Shown here: positions 14,740 through 21,721 of the stretch, piece by piece
How the letters are laid out: every line of letters begins with the position of its first letter
Position numbering within the stretch: position 1 is the first letter of the stretch
Origin: Timburyella sp030842085
GTDB lineage: Bacteria; Bacillota; Clostridia; Oscillospirales; Acutalibacteraceae
NCBI GenBank assembly: GCA_030842085.1
Contig: JAUUSE010000031.1
Span: 1-21,721 of the forward strand
Direction: 5' to 3'
Length of the DNA: 21,721 nucleotides
Position numbers and translations under genes: made by a program
The notes under the pieces: model-generated
The model's database searches: none
Seen by the model: only the letters and a program-made list of their open reading frames with translations
Told to the model about the DNA's origin: nothing

Positions 14740-15564
14740 ATGCTAAACGATATAACCATAGGACAATATTTTCCGGCAAAATCGGTAATACACCGCATGG
14801 ACGCGAGAATAAAAATATTGCTGCTCATTGCAGTGCTTGTCATGACGTTTGTGGCATCAAACGCGGCGTCGATGATGCTGATGGTAGTACTTGTCATGAC
14901 GGCTATAATTCTGTCAAGAGTGCCGCTTAAAATCTATTTTAGGACAATAAAAAAGATATGGGTGCTGATATTGATGACAGCGGTGCTGAATATTCTTTAT
15001 GTTGACGGCGAAGCGATATTTGAATGGGGAGTAATAGAGATAACCAAGGAAGGCATTGTCCGCTCGGTTTATATGGCGATAAGGATAATACTTCTGATAA
15101 TATCGAGCGCGGCACTGACATATACGACCTCGCCAACACAGCTGACCGACGGCATTGAGCGTCTGCTAAAGCCGCTCAGCCTGATAGGCCTTGGCGGCGC
15201 GGTGCACACAATGGCGATGATGATGACGCTGGCGCTTAGGTTTATACCGACTCTTATGGAAGAGACGGATAAGATAATGAGTGCGCAGAAAGCGCGCGGC
15301 GCCGACTTGGAAAGCGGCGGATTTATGCAGCGCATAAAAGCTCTTATACCGATATTTGTGCCGCTGCTGGTATCTTCCTTCCGCCGCGCGGTAGAGCTGG
15401 CCGACGCTATGGAGTGCAGATGTTATACCGGCGGAAGCGGCCGAACGCGTCTCAACAATCCTAAAGCGGGGGCGCGCGACATTATAGCGTCAATTATAGT
15501 GATACTTGTAATAGCGGCGGTAATAACGCTTAACATTACTCTTAAAGGCATAATCTGGTTTTAA
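14740..15564 (+). CDS. ecfT: Energy-coupling factor transporter transmembrane protein EcfT
   Basis: EcfT is the membrane scaffold that links the ATPases to the substrate-binding S subunits. Of its 274 residues, hydrophobic segments lie near 24-39, 43-59, 71-88, 111-128, 152-170 and 247-266, and coupling helices lie between the last two. The first coupling motif is intact, QKARGAD (Ala185-Arg186-Gly187). The second reads AMECRCY (224-229) where AMEARGY or AMEARCY is common; the arginine that contacts the ATPase groove is kept (Arg227). The ATG at 14740 follows GAAAGG (14722-14727) at a rather long 12 bases. truA follows 16 bases after the stop, an order conserved in many Firmicutes. Confidence 0.95.
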   Translation: MLNDITIGQYFPAKSVIHRMDARIKILLLIAVLVMTFVASNAASMMLMVVLVMTAIILSRVPLKIYFRTIKKIWVLILMTAVLNILYVDGEAIFEWGVIEITKEGIVRSVYMAIRIILLIISSAALTYTTSPTQLTDGIERLLKPLSLIGLGGAVHTMAMMMTLALRFIPTLMEETDKIMSAQKARGADLESGGFMQRIKALIPIFVPLLVSSFRRAVELADAMECRCYTGGSGRTRLNNPKAGARDIIASIIVILVIAAVITLNITLKGIIWF

Positions 15565-15580
15565 GCGGCGGTGAGCTGAG

Positions 15581-16321
15581 ATGAGATATTTATTAACCAT
15601 GCGGTTCTGCGGTGAAAATTATCACGGCTGGCAGGTACAGAATAATGCTGTTACCGTACAGGAAACAGTGCAGGACGCGCTTGAGCGGCTGTTTGGCAGC
15701 CGTCCCGGCTTAACTGGATGCAGCAGGACCGACAGCGGCGTGCATGCAAATATGTTCTGCGCTCATTTCGATATGGATACAAATGTGCCGACGGATAAAA
15801 TACCCGCGGCCCTTAACGCATATCTTCCGGAAGATATTGCAGTATATGGCTGCCGCACAGTGGATAACGGCTTTCATGCTCGCTACAGCGCCGGCGGCAA
15901 AAGATATGTATATAAAATACTGAACTCGCCGTACAGAAACCCGTTTTTAACCGGAAGAGCATATCACGTAAAGCAGCGGCTGAATTTGCATAGCATGCAA
16001 ATGGCGGCGGCCGACTTTATCGGCAGACACGATTTTGCGGCATTCTGTAGCACCGGCTCGTCGGTGGAGGACACTGTGCGCGAGGTGTTCGGTGCATCGG
16101 TGGAGAAAAATAACGAGCTGATAGAATTTTCGGTACATGCCGACGGCTTTTTATATAATATGGTCCGCATAATGGTCGGTACGCTTATAGACATAGGCTG
16201 TGGGAGAATTAACAGCGATGCAGTAAGTGAAATAATATTGTCATCCGACCGCGCTAATGCGGGCTTTACAGCGCCGCCGCACGGGCTGTATCTGGACAAG
16301 GTTTATTACGCTGAGGAATAG
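15581..16321 (+). CDS. truA: tRNA pseudouridine(38-40) synthase TruA
   Basis: TruA converts uridines 38, 39 and 40 of the tRNA anticodon arm to pseudouridine. The product has 246 residues, standard for bacterial TruA. The catalytic aspartate is Asp51 in GCSRTDSGVHA. Other family segments are FCGENYHGWQVQ (9-20), NAYLPEDI, FHARYSAGGKRYVYKI and FLYNMVRIMVGTLIDIG (a C-terminal structural motif). The ATG at 15581 has GGTGAG (15570-15575) 5 bases upstream. Co-transcription with ecfT is likely because of the 16-base gap. The rplM and rpsI genes that often follow truA in Firmicutes are not here, so the ribosomal-protein neighbourhood has been broken on this side. Confidence 0.96.
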   Translation: MRYLLTMRFCGENYHGWQVQNNAVTVQETVQDALERLFGSRPGLTGCSRTDSGVHANMFCAHFDMDTNVPTDKIPAALNAYLPEDIAVYGCRTVDNGFHARYSAGGKRYVYKILNSPYRNPFLTGRAYHVKQRLNLHSMQMAAADFIGRHDFAAFCSTGSSVEDTVREVFGASVEKNNELIEFSVHADGFLYNMVRIMVGTLIDIGCGRINSDAVSEIILSSDRANAGFTAPPHGLYLDKVYYAEE

Positions 16322-16410
16322 TACAAATCCAATTGATAAGATTTTTCGATACTTGGCCGCTTAAGAAAATTTTAAAATAGAAATAAGAAAAAATTTAAAA
16401 AACAAGAGAC

Positions 16411-16444
16411 GATTACGGAGTATAATCTGATAAAATTAGATTAC
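16411..16444 (+). promoter_or_regulatory. TATAAT element with an overlapping inverted repeat
   Basis: TATAAT at 16421-16426 could be a -10 element for the DUF5711 gene, but no -35 hexamer is visible. TAATCT (16423-16428) and AGATTA (16438-16443) form an inverted repeat over it, and GATTAC occurs twice (16411-16416 and 16439-16444). This could be a repressor site; the evidence is weak. Confidence 0.25.
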
Positions 16445-16489
16445 ATATCGACTGGCGAAAGCTTTGTCGCATTAATGGAGGTAAGGGCA

Positions 16490-17752
16490 TTGTCCGACAA
16501 TGGAAAGGGAAAAGTAAATAACCGGCGCCGCCCCGCGCATTCCGCTGCCGGAAAAAATGCAGCCGCGGGGGTAAATTCTGCTGCCGCAAACAACGCCGGA
16601 CAAAGCTTTACGGTAATAAAAGGAAAGCGCGCAAAAAATAAAAAGGCCGCTTTTATCAGAGCAATAATAAGTACGGTTATTATAATAGCTGTAATAATAA
16701 CTCTGCTCTTTCTTAATACAAAATCGCCTGGCGGCCTTGTTGAGTGGAGCCGAATGATGTGGGCGTCAATGGGCGGCGGCAACGGCTATCCGGTAACCGA
16801 GCCGGACAGGGGGATAAAATCGGTATATATGCAGGGAAATAACGTTCTGACATTCACTGATACATCCTTAGCAATTTATAATAAAAACGGCAAACAGGTA
16901 CGCAGCATACTTCATGGATATAATTCTCCTGCTATTTGCGCTACGCAGACGCGCACGCTTATATACGACAGGGGTGCGAGCGTGTTCAGGGTGGATAATA
17001 ACTATGAAACGCTGTTCGAAAAGAAAACGGATAATTCCATAATAACCGCCGATATGGCGGAAAACGGAACATTGGCAGTGGCGACAACGGTAAGCGGATA
17101 CTCTGCTGAAATAAAGGTTTATAACAAAAATTTTATAGAGAAATCCACGCATCATGTAACGAGCGGAGATGTAACATCGTTATGTGTCTGCAAAGACGGA
17201 AAGCATATTGTTGTAGCAACTGTCACTGCTTCAGGCGGATATTATCGCTCAACCATTTCAAAATATGCTTTAAACAGCGACAAGCCTGTGGCAGAGGCGA
17301 CATATGACGGCGTCGTAATTTTGTCGATTGAGCAGCTGACTAACGGTAATTTCTTGCTTGTAGGCGATAGTCTTTGTGCGACGGTGACTGACAAATTAGC
17401 CAAGCAAAGCGAGCTGTCATATAACGGCGAACAGCTTGCAGATTATGACGTATACGGCTCTCAGGCGGCGTTGCTGCTTGGCAGTTCTACGCTTAATTAC
17501 ACAGTAGTAAACATAGCATCAGACGGCAAAGAGCAGTCGAGAAAATCATATGACACGGAGATTGCGTCGGTACTAAAGCAGGAAAATCATACATATGTTT
17601 TGAAAAGCGAGTCAATCGACTGCTTAGATGAAGCGTGCAATGTGGTAAAAACATATGAATGCATGAGCGGAGGGGCTTATTTAGCGGGCTCCGGCAAGGG
17701 TACAATAACTGTTGCTTCAGTATCATCGGTGAATGTAATATCAGTAAAATAG
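16490..17752 (+). CDS. DUF5711-family membrane-anchored beta-propeller-like protein
   Basis: Start: the TTG at 16490 is preferred, because GGAGG (16477-16481) lies 8 bases before it. An in-frame ATG at 16475 overlaps that ribosome site and has none of its own. The product has about 420 residues. A basic, Ala/Asn-rich cytoplasmic tail (1-55) is followed by a single hydrophobic segment (about 57-76) and a large extracytoplasmic domain made of repeating strand units, including YNSPAICATQTRTLIYDRG and later LxVATTVSGYSAEIKVY-like blades, consistent with a propeller. The order resembles Pfam DUF5711, known from clostridia and without a defined function; the call rests on recollection of that family. 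It lies between truA and a cvpA-like gene whose own promoter begins only 14 bases after this stop codon. Confidence 0.75.
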   Translation: MSDNGKGKVNNRRRPAHSAAGKNAAAGVNSAAANNAGQSFTVIKGKRAKNKKAAFIRAIISTVIIIAVIITLLFLNTKSPGGLVEWSRMMWASMGGGNGYPVTEPDRGIKSVYMQGNNVLTFTDTSLAIYNKNGKQVRSILHGYNSPAICATQTRTLIYDRGASVFRVDNNYETLFEKKTDNSIITADMAENGTLAVATTVSGYSAEIKVYNKNFIEKSTHHVTSGDVTSLCVCKDGKHIVVATVTASGGYYRSTISKYALNSDKPVAEATYDGVVILSIEQLTNGNFLLVGDSLCATVTDKLAKQSELSYNGEQLADYDVYGSQAALLLGSSTLNYTVVNIASDGKEQSRKSYDTEIASVLKQENHTYVLKSESIDCLDEACNVVKTYECMSGGAYLAGSGKGTITVASVSSVNVISVK

Positions 17753-17766
17753 GAGCCTTATATGCC

Positions 17767-17795
17767 TTGACATAAGTGAAATATTAATATAAAAT
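17767..17795 (+). promoter_or_regulatory. Near-consensus promoter for cvpA-pgsA-clpE
   Basis: TTGACA (17767-17772) is a perfect -35 element, 17 bases from TAAAAT (17790-17795), one base off TATAAT. It fits a housekeeping sigma-A promoter with a leader of about 40 bases. No CtsR heptad repeat or HrcA CIRCE element is seen, so heat-shock control of the clp gene is not indicated here. Confidence 0.75.
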
Positions 17796-17840
17796 TAATT
17801 GATTATAAAAGCATAGTATAAGTTTTGAAAGGGGCATAAT

Positions 17841-18533
17841 ATGGGTATTGCTATAGATATTATCATAGTGCTTGTGCTTCTGTTTTTTATATGGTCATCG
17901 GCAAGAAGAGGCTTTGTAAGAACGGTTATAGATATAGTCGGATATATTTTATCAATGTTTGTGGCTTTTTCAATAAGCGGAACCATAGCAGACGCGGCAT
18001 ATGATAATTTTGTAAAACCATCTATGTCGAAAGCGATAGAGGAAAAGATTACGCAGGATCCAAGTCAGTCGGCTGAAGAGCTGATATCAGACGCATTTGA
18101 CAATATGCCGTCAGTGGTGACGCGTGCTGCAGAAAACTTTGGCATAACGAAGGAAAGCACGATAGAGAAATACAGCGGTGCGCTGCAGAACAATGGAGCA
18201 TCGGTAGCAGAGGCTATAACCGACTATGTTGCAGGTCCTGTAATAATAAGCATATTTACCGGTGTAGCGATGCTGATTATATTAATAACGCTGATGTGCA
18301 TAGTGCATGTAATATCGCGTGCGGCGAACAGCGTGATATCGAGAATACCGATAGTGGGCTGGCTGAATAAGGTGCTCGGCGCAGTTACCGGCGTAATAAA
18401 AGGCGGGCTGATTGCAATACTGCTCTGTGTAGTACTGACGATTGTTTTAAACCTTGTCCCAAGCGGCGCTGATATAATATCACAGTCGTATATATTGAAT
18501 TTTGTAAACAATATGGATATATCCATGATTTAG
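17841..18533 (+). CDS. CvpA family membrane protein
   Basis: The product has 230 residues, four likely membrane segments (about 5-19, 28-47, 133-158 and 188-207) and a soluble, partly acidic loop of about 80 residues between the second and third. The opening DIIIVLVLLFFIWSSARRGF and the later IPIVGWLNKVLGAVTGVIKGG segment are the CvpA signature regions. CvpA was named for colicin V production in E. coli; its biochemical role remains unclear, with links to envelope integrity. The ATG has GAAAGGGG (17827-17834) 6 bases upstream. It is the first gene after a strong promoter, with pgsA 73 bases downstream. Confidence 0.85.
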   Translation: MGIAIDIIIVLVLLFFIWSSARRGFVRTVIDIVGYILSMFVAFSISGTIADAAYDNFVKPSMSKAIEEKITQDPSQSAEELISDAFDNMPSVVTRAAENFGITKESTIEKYSGALQNNGASVAEAITDYVAGPVIISIFTGVAMLIILITLMCIVHVISRAANSVISRIPIVGWLNKVLGAVTGVIKGGLIAILLCVVLTIVLNLVPSGADIISQSYILNFVNNMDISMI

Positions 18534-18606
18534 TTTTGTAATAAAATGTTATATAAAAATACATAAATAATATAATTATCCTGATATAATAAAAGGGAAG
18601 TGCAAG

Positions 18607-19197
18607 ATGAAAAGAATTTTTACTGTTCCCAATATTCTCTCAATAGTAAGAATACTGCTTATACCGGTATTTATAGTATTATATTTAATCGGCCGTCAGG
18701 GCGAGAGTATATATTTGCTGATATCGGTATTAGTCGTTGCGCTGTCGGGCTTTACGGATATTCTGGACGGTATTATAGCGAGAAAATGCAACATGGTGTC
18801 GGACCTTGGCAAAGTGCTTGACCCAGTAGCGGATAAGCTGACGCAGGCTGCTGTTGCAATTTGCCTTGCAATAGACAATCCGATAGTAATACCCATGTTT
18901 GTTGTGTTTGCCATAAAAGAATCAGCAATGATGATAGGCGCGCTGACGCTGTATAAATCGACTGATCGCCGGCCGATAAGCGCCAAATGGTATGGTAAAA
19001 TGTCGACGGTAATACTTTATTCGGTTATGATGCTTATAATAATAAATACCGTCTACAGCTTCATACCCGGCTGGCTCATAACGACGCTGGTGGTAATAGC
19101 GACACTTTCAATCATATTTTCAGTAATAAACTACTATTTGTTATTCAGGGCCGCTATACGCGAAGAAAAAGCGGAGGCTCATTCCCAGAGTAATTAA
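18607..19197 (+). CDS. pgsA: CDP-diacylglycerol--glycerol-3-phosphate 3-phosphatidyltransferase
   Basis: PgsA joins CDP-diacylglycerol and glycerol-3-phosphate to make phosphatidylglycerol phosphate, the committed step of anionic phospholipid synthesis, within the membrane. The product has 196 residues. The CDP-alcohol phosphotransferase motif is complete: Asp54-Gly55, Ala58-Arg59, Gly68, Asp72 and Asp76 with canonical spacing. Several hydrophobic segments cover the rest (about 10-27, 35-50, 80-115, 137-175). The N-terminal VPNILSIVRILLIP is typical of PgsA rather than of other CDP-alcohol transferases. GGGAAG (18595-18600) is the ribosome site. The stop codon overlaps the ribosome site of the next gene, so co-transcription with clpE is very likely. 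Confidence 0.93.
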   Translation: MKRIFTVPNILSIVRILLIPVFIVLYLIGRQGESIYLLISVLVVALSGFTDILDGIIARKCNMVSDLGKVLDPVADKLTQAAVAICLAIDNPIVIPMFVVFAIKESAMMIGALTLYKSTDRRPISAKWYGKMSTVILYSVMMLIIINTVYSFIPGWLITTLVVIATLSIIFSVINYYLLFRAAIREEKAEAHSQSN

Positions 19198-19209
19198 GGA
19201 GATTAATTT

Positions 19210-21540
19210 ATGCCACTTAAAATGTGCTCAAGATGTCACAAGAACCCTGCTGTTGTATATATAACACGCATTGAAGGAGATAAATCGTATCCTGAGGGCT
19301 TATGCCTTCAGTGTGCTAAAAGCTTAGGAATACAGCCAATAAACGATATGCTCAATCAGATGAACATACCGGAGGAGGATTTAAACGCCATGTCGGAGCA
19401 GCTTTCAGAGCTGTATGGCGAAATGGCGGATGAAAATACCGATTTAAGCACAATATCAGATGATGAAAGCGAGGACGGCGATTTCGAACCGGGTGGAGCC
19501 GCAACATCTGCTTTCCCGTTTCTGCAGAATTTATTCGGCGGCGCGCGGCAAAATCAGGGCGACGGCGCAGCTGTAGACGACAAGGCAAAATCAAGTGCAA
19601 ACGGAAAAGAGAAAGCAAAGAAGAAAAAACGCAAGTTTTTGGATACTTACTGCACAAATCTGACGCAGAAAGCGAAAGAAGGAAGCATTGACCGCATAAT
19701 AGGCAGAGAGCGGGAGATGTACAGAGTGGTGCAGATATTATCCCGCCGCGTTAAGAACAATCCATGCCTGATAGGCGAGCCGGGCGTCGGCAAAACGGCG
19801 ATTGCAGAGGGACTGGCTCTTAAAATTGCGCACGGCGACGTCCCCGCAAAGCTTATGGACAAGGAAATACATCTGCTGGACCTTACGGCGCTTGTAGCGG
19901 GCACACAGTTCCGCGGTCAGTTCGAAAGCCGCATTAAAAGCCTTATACAGGAAGTAAAGGCGGACGGCAATGTCATACTGTTTATAGACGAGGTGCATAA
20001 TCTGGTCGGTTCCGGCGACTCTGAAGGCTCGATGAATGCTGCAAATATTCTAAAACCGGCGCTGTCCAGGGGCGAGATACAGGTAATAGGCGCCACCACC
20101 TTTACAGAGTATAGAAAGTATATAGAAAAAGATACGGCTTTAGAGCGCCGTTTTCAGCCGGTTACTGTTGAAGAGCCGTCGGTTAAGGATACCGTTGAGC
20201 TGCTTAAGGGAATAAAATCTTATTATGAGAATTTCCACGAAGTAAAGGTGCCGGATAATATAATAAATCGCGCGGTAGTATTATCGGAGCGGTATATAAA
20301 CGACAGATATCTTCCGGATAAGGCGATAGACTTGCTTGACGAAGCCTGCGCCGCCAAACGTCTGAAGAATAAGCAGGCGGATGAGCTCTACGCGCTTGGC
20401 AGGGATATTAAAGAGCTTGAGAACAGGGAAGAAGAGCTTGAGGCGGAGACGGAAAACGTAGATTATGAGCAGCTCGCCGAAGTAAAATCGGAGCTTGCCA
20501 AAAAGCGTATGCAGAGCGGGGAAATAAAAATACCCGAGTCAGCGTATGAAGTGGACGAAGACGATTTGGCGCATGTGATAGAGCTGTGGACGGGTATACC
20601 CGCGTCAAAGGTCAAAGAGAGCGACCTTAAAAAGCTCAACAGCCTTGACGACGAGATGAAAAAGCATATAATCGGCCAGAATGAAGCGGTTGAAGCGGTA
20701 TGCGCGGCGGTAAGGCGTTCAAGGGTGCAGATAAGCCCGCGCAGGCGTCCGGCGTCGTTTATATTTGTCGGTCCGACGGGCGTCGGAAAGACGGAGCTTG
20801 TAAAGATACTTGCAGGGGAGCTTTTTGACTCGCCGGAAACGCTTATACGCCTTGATATGTCGGAGTTTATGGAAAAGCATTCTGTCTCACGCATAATCGG
20901 CTCACCTCCGGGATACGTGGGTTATGATGAAGCGGGGCAGCTGACGGAGAAGGTGCGCCGCAAGCCATATTCGGTTTTGCTGTTTGACGAGATAGAAAAG
21001 GCGCATCCGGACGTACTTAATATACTGCTGCAAATACTCGACGACGGACGCATAACCGATGCGCACGGCCGCACAGTCAATTTTGAAAATACGATTATAG
21101 TGATGACGTCAAATGCCGGCAGCGATAAAAAGGACAATGTGCTTGGATTTAACAAGACGGAGGCAGAGGCGTCGAAAGAAAAGGCGATAAAGGCGCTGGA
21201 GGCTTTCCTGCGTCCGGAGTTTATGAGCAGGGTAGACGAGGTTATAGTGTTCCGTCCGCTAAGCAGGGAAGATTTTTCGAAGATAGCCGTGCTCATGCTG
21301 GATGAGCTAAAGGGTCCGATGAGCGAAAAAGGCATAACGCTGACATGGACGCCGGCAGTGCCTGAAACGCTTGCGGAAAAATCATATGGCGGCAAACGCG
21401 GCGCGCGCGATTTGCGTTCATGCATACGCCGCGATGTAGAGGATAAAATAGCAGGGCTTCTTGTAGAGGAATGTGATAAGACGTTTAATGAGATAAATCT
21501 TTCAGTAAGGGGCGGAAATATATTTGTTTCCGGAAAATAA
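19210..21540 (+). CDS. clpE: ClpE-like zinc-finger Clp ATPase (Hsp100)
   Basis: A class I AAA+ unfoldase of 776 residues that probably delivers substrates to ClpP. The N-terminus has a zinc finger, Cys6-Cys9 and Cys32-Cys35, with the CX2CX22CX2C spacing described for ClpE, in place of the ClpC N-domain. A long linker (50-143) follows, acidic then strongly basic (KKKKRK). AAA1 has Walker A GEPGVGKT (189-196), Walker B ILFIDE and the ALERRF arginine motif (310-315). A short coiled middle region (395-440) comes next. AAA2 has Walker A GPTGVGKT (521-528), Walker B LLFDE and sensor 2 GKRGARDLR. LGF (645-647) lies at the position of the ClpP-docking loop. AAGGAG (19196-19201) is 8 bases before the ATG. 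No mcsA, mcsB, ctsR or clpP is adjacent. It is longer than B. subtilis ClpE because of the linker. Confidence 0.9.
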   Translation: MPLKMCSRCHKNPAVVYITRIEGDKSYPEGLCLQCAKSLGIQPINDMLNQMNIPEEDLNAMSEQLSELYGEMADENTDLSTISDDESEDGDFEPGGAATSAFPFLQNLFGGARQNQGDGAAVDDKAKSSANGKEKAKKKKRKFLDTYCTNLTQKAKEGSIDRIIGREREMYRVVQILSRRVKNNPCLIGEPGVGKTAIAEGLALKIAHGDVPAKLMDKEIHLLDLTALVAGTQFRGQFESRIKSLIQEVKADGNVILFIDEVHNLVGSGDSEGSMNAANILKPALSRGEIQVIGATTFTEYRKYIEKDTALERRFQPVTVEEPSVKDTVELLKGIKSYYENFHEVKVPDNIINRAVVLSERYINDRYLPDKAIDLLDEACAAKRLKNKQADELYALGRDIKELENREEELEAETENVDYEQLAEVKSELAKKRMQSGEIKIPESAYEVDEDDLAHVIELWTGIPASKVKESDLKKLNSLDDEMKKHIIGQNEAVEAVCAAVRRSRVQISPRRRPASFIFVGPTGVGKTELVKILAGELFDSPETLIRLDMSEFMEKHSVSRIIGSPPGYVGYDEAGQLTEKVRRKPYSVLLFDEIEKAHPDVLNILLQILDDGRITDAHGRTVNFENTIIVMTSNAGSDKKDNVLGFNKTEAEASKEKAIKALEAFLRPEFMSRVDEVIVFRPLSREDFSKIAVLMLDELKGPMSEKGITLTWTPAVPETLAEKSYGGKRGARDLRSCIRRDVEDKIAGLLVEECDKTFNEINLSVRGGNIFVSGK

Positions 21541-21578
21541 CTCTGGATAATTATTAAAATTTATGTCTGTAAAAGTAA

Positions 21579-21611
21579 AAAATTAACGCCTGCTTAGCAG
21601 GCGTTAATTTT
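21579..21611 (+). terminator. Perfect hairpin terminator after clpE
   Basis: AAAATTAACGCCTGC (21579-21593) pairs perfectly with GCAGGCGTTAATTTT (21597-21611) across a TTA loop, a 15-bp stem with A and T runs at its base. It lies 38 bases after the stop codon and separates the cvpA-pgsA-clpE unit from the tRNA gene. Confidence 0.9.
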
Positions 21612-21625
21612 AATACAAGCCGGTA

Positions 21626-21654
21626 TTGACTTTAGCATTATTTTTTGGTAAAAT
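21626..21654 (+). promoter_or_regulatory. Promoter for tRNA-Gly
   Basis: TTGACT (21626-21631) and TAAAAT (21649-21654) are separated by exactly 17 bases, and TGG before the -10 adds an extended -10 match. The start site would lie about 7 bases before the mature tRNA 5' end. Confidence 0.8.
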
Positions 21655-21668
21655 ACAATTTGTCAGTT

Positions 21669-21721
<53 letters not shown>

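Noticed and set aside
18582..18590. Extended -10 element TGATATAAT before pgsA
   Set aside because: The start site would fall inside the pgsA ribosome site, and no -35 element is present; the AT-rich spacer explains the match.

Overview
The window is a chromosomal segment of an anaerobe-type Firmicute, most likely a member of the Clostridia. This rests on gene content: a single-chain clostridial-type PurL of about 1253 residues, an EcfA1-EcfA2-EcfT cluster next to truA, a ClpE-type zinc-finger Clp ATPase, a DUF5711 membrane protein, a HAAS/DUF1700-like protein, strong GGAGG-type ribosome binding sites, and some GTG and TTG starts. No culture-level taxon can be named from the sequence alone. 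Almost every confident gene lies on the plus strand. There is no phage, transposase, CRISPR array or defence operon.

Layout. 1-465: non-coding. 466-1521: a HAAS-like/DUF4097-like fusion protein, then a hairpin terminator. 1727-5488: stand-alone purL. 5489-5918: a long spacer rich in nested inverted repeats. 5919-7877: an iPGM-superfamily enzyme (ApgM / proposed homoserine kinase family) and a membrane-anchored amidase, ending at a hairpin shared with a possible 65-residue minus-strand gene (8131-8328). 8624-11160: ruvC, then after a 419-base gap ruvA-ruvB. 11669-12529: an RlmI-like methyltransferase. 12638-16321: ecfA1, ecfA2, a 380-base spacer, ecfT and truA. 16490-17752: a DUF5711 protein. 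17841-21540: cvpA-like, pgsA and clpE-like genes behind a near-consensus promoter. The window ends at a hairpin terminator and a tRNA-Gly(TCC) gene cut by the window edge.

How the genes work together. RuvABC is the Holliday-junction branch-migration and resolution machine. EcfA1/A2/T is the shared energizing module of ECF vitamin and metal transporters; its substrate-binding S subunits must be encoded elsewhere. PurL performs the fourth step of purine synthesis. PgsA starts phosphatidylglycerol synthesis. The ClpE-like ATPase has a ClpP-docking type tripeptide and probably feeds a ClpP that is not in the window.

I see no clear new multi-gene system. The parts that invite a second look are the non-coding ones: unusually long spacers (380 to 746 bases) with inverted repeats, three perfect palindromes before ruvA, short sequences shared between spacers, and the small minus-strand gene with its own operator-like palindrome. 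Among proteins, the HAAS-like/beta-repeat fusion without a membrane segment is the most unusual.
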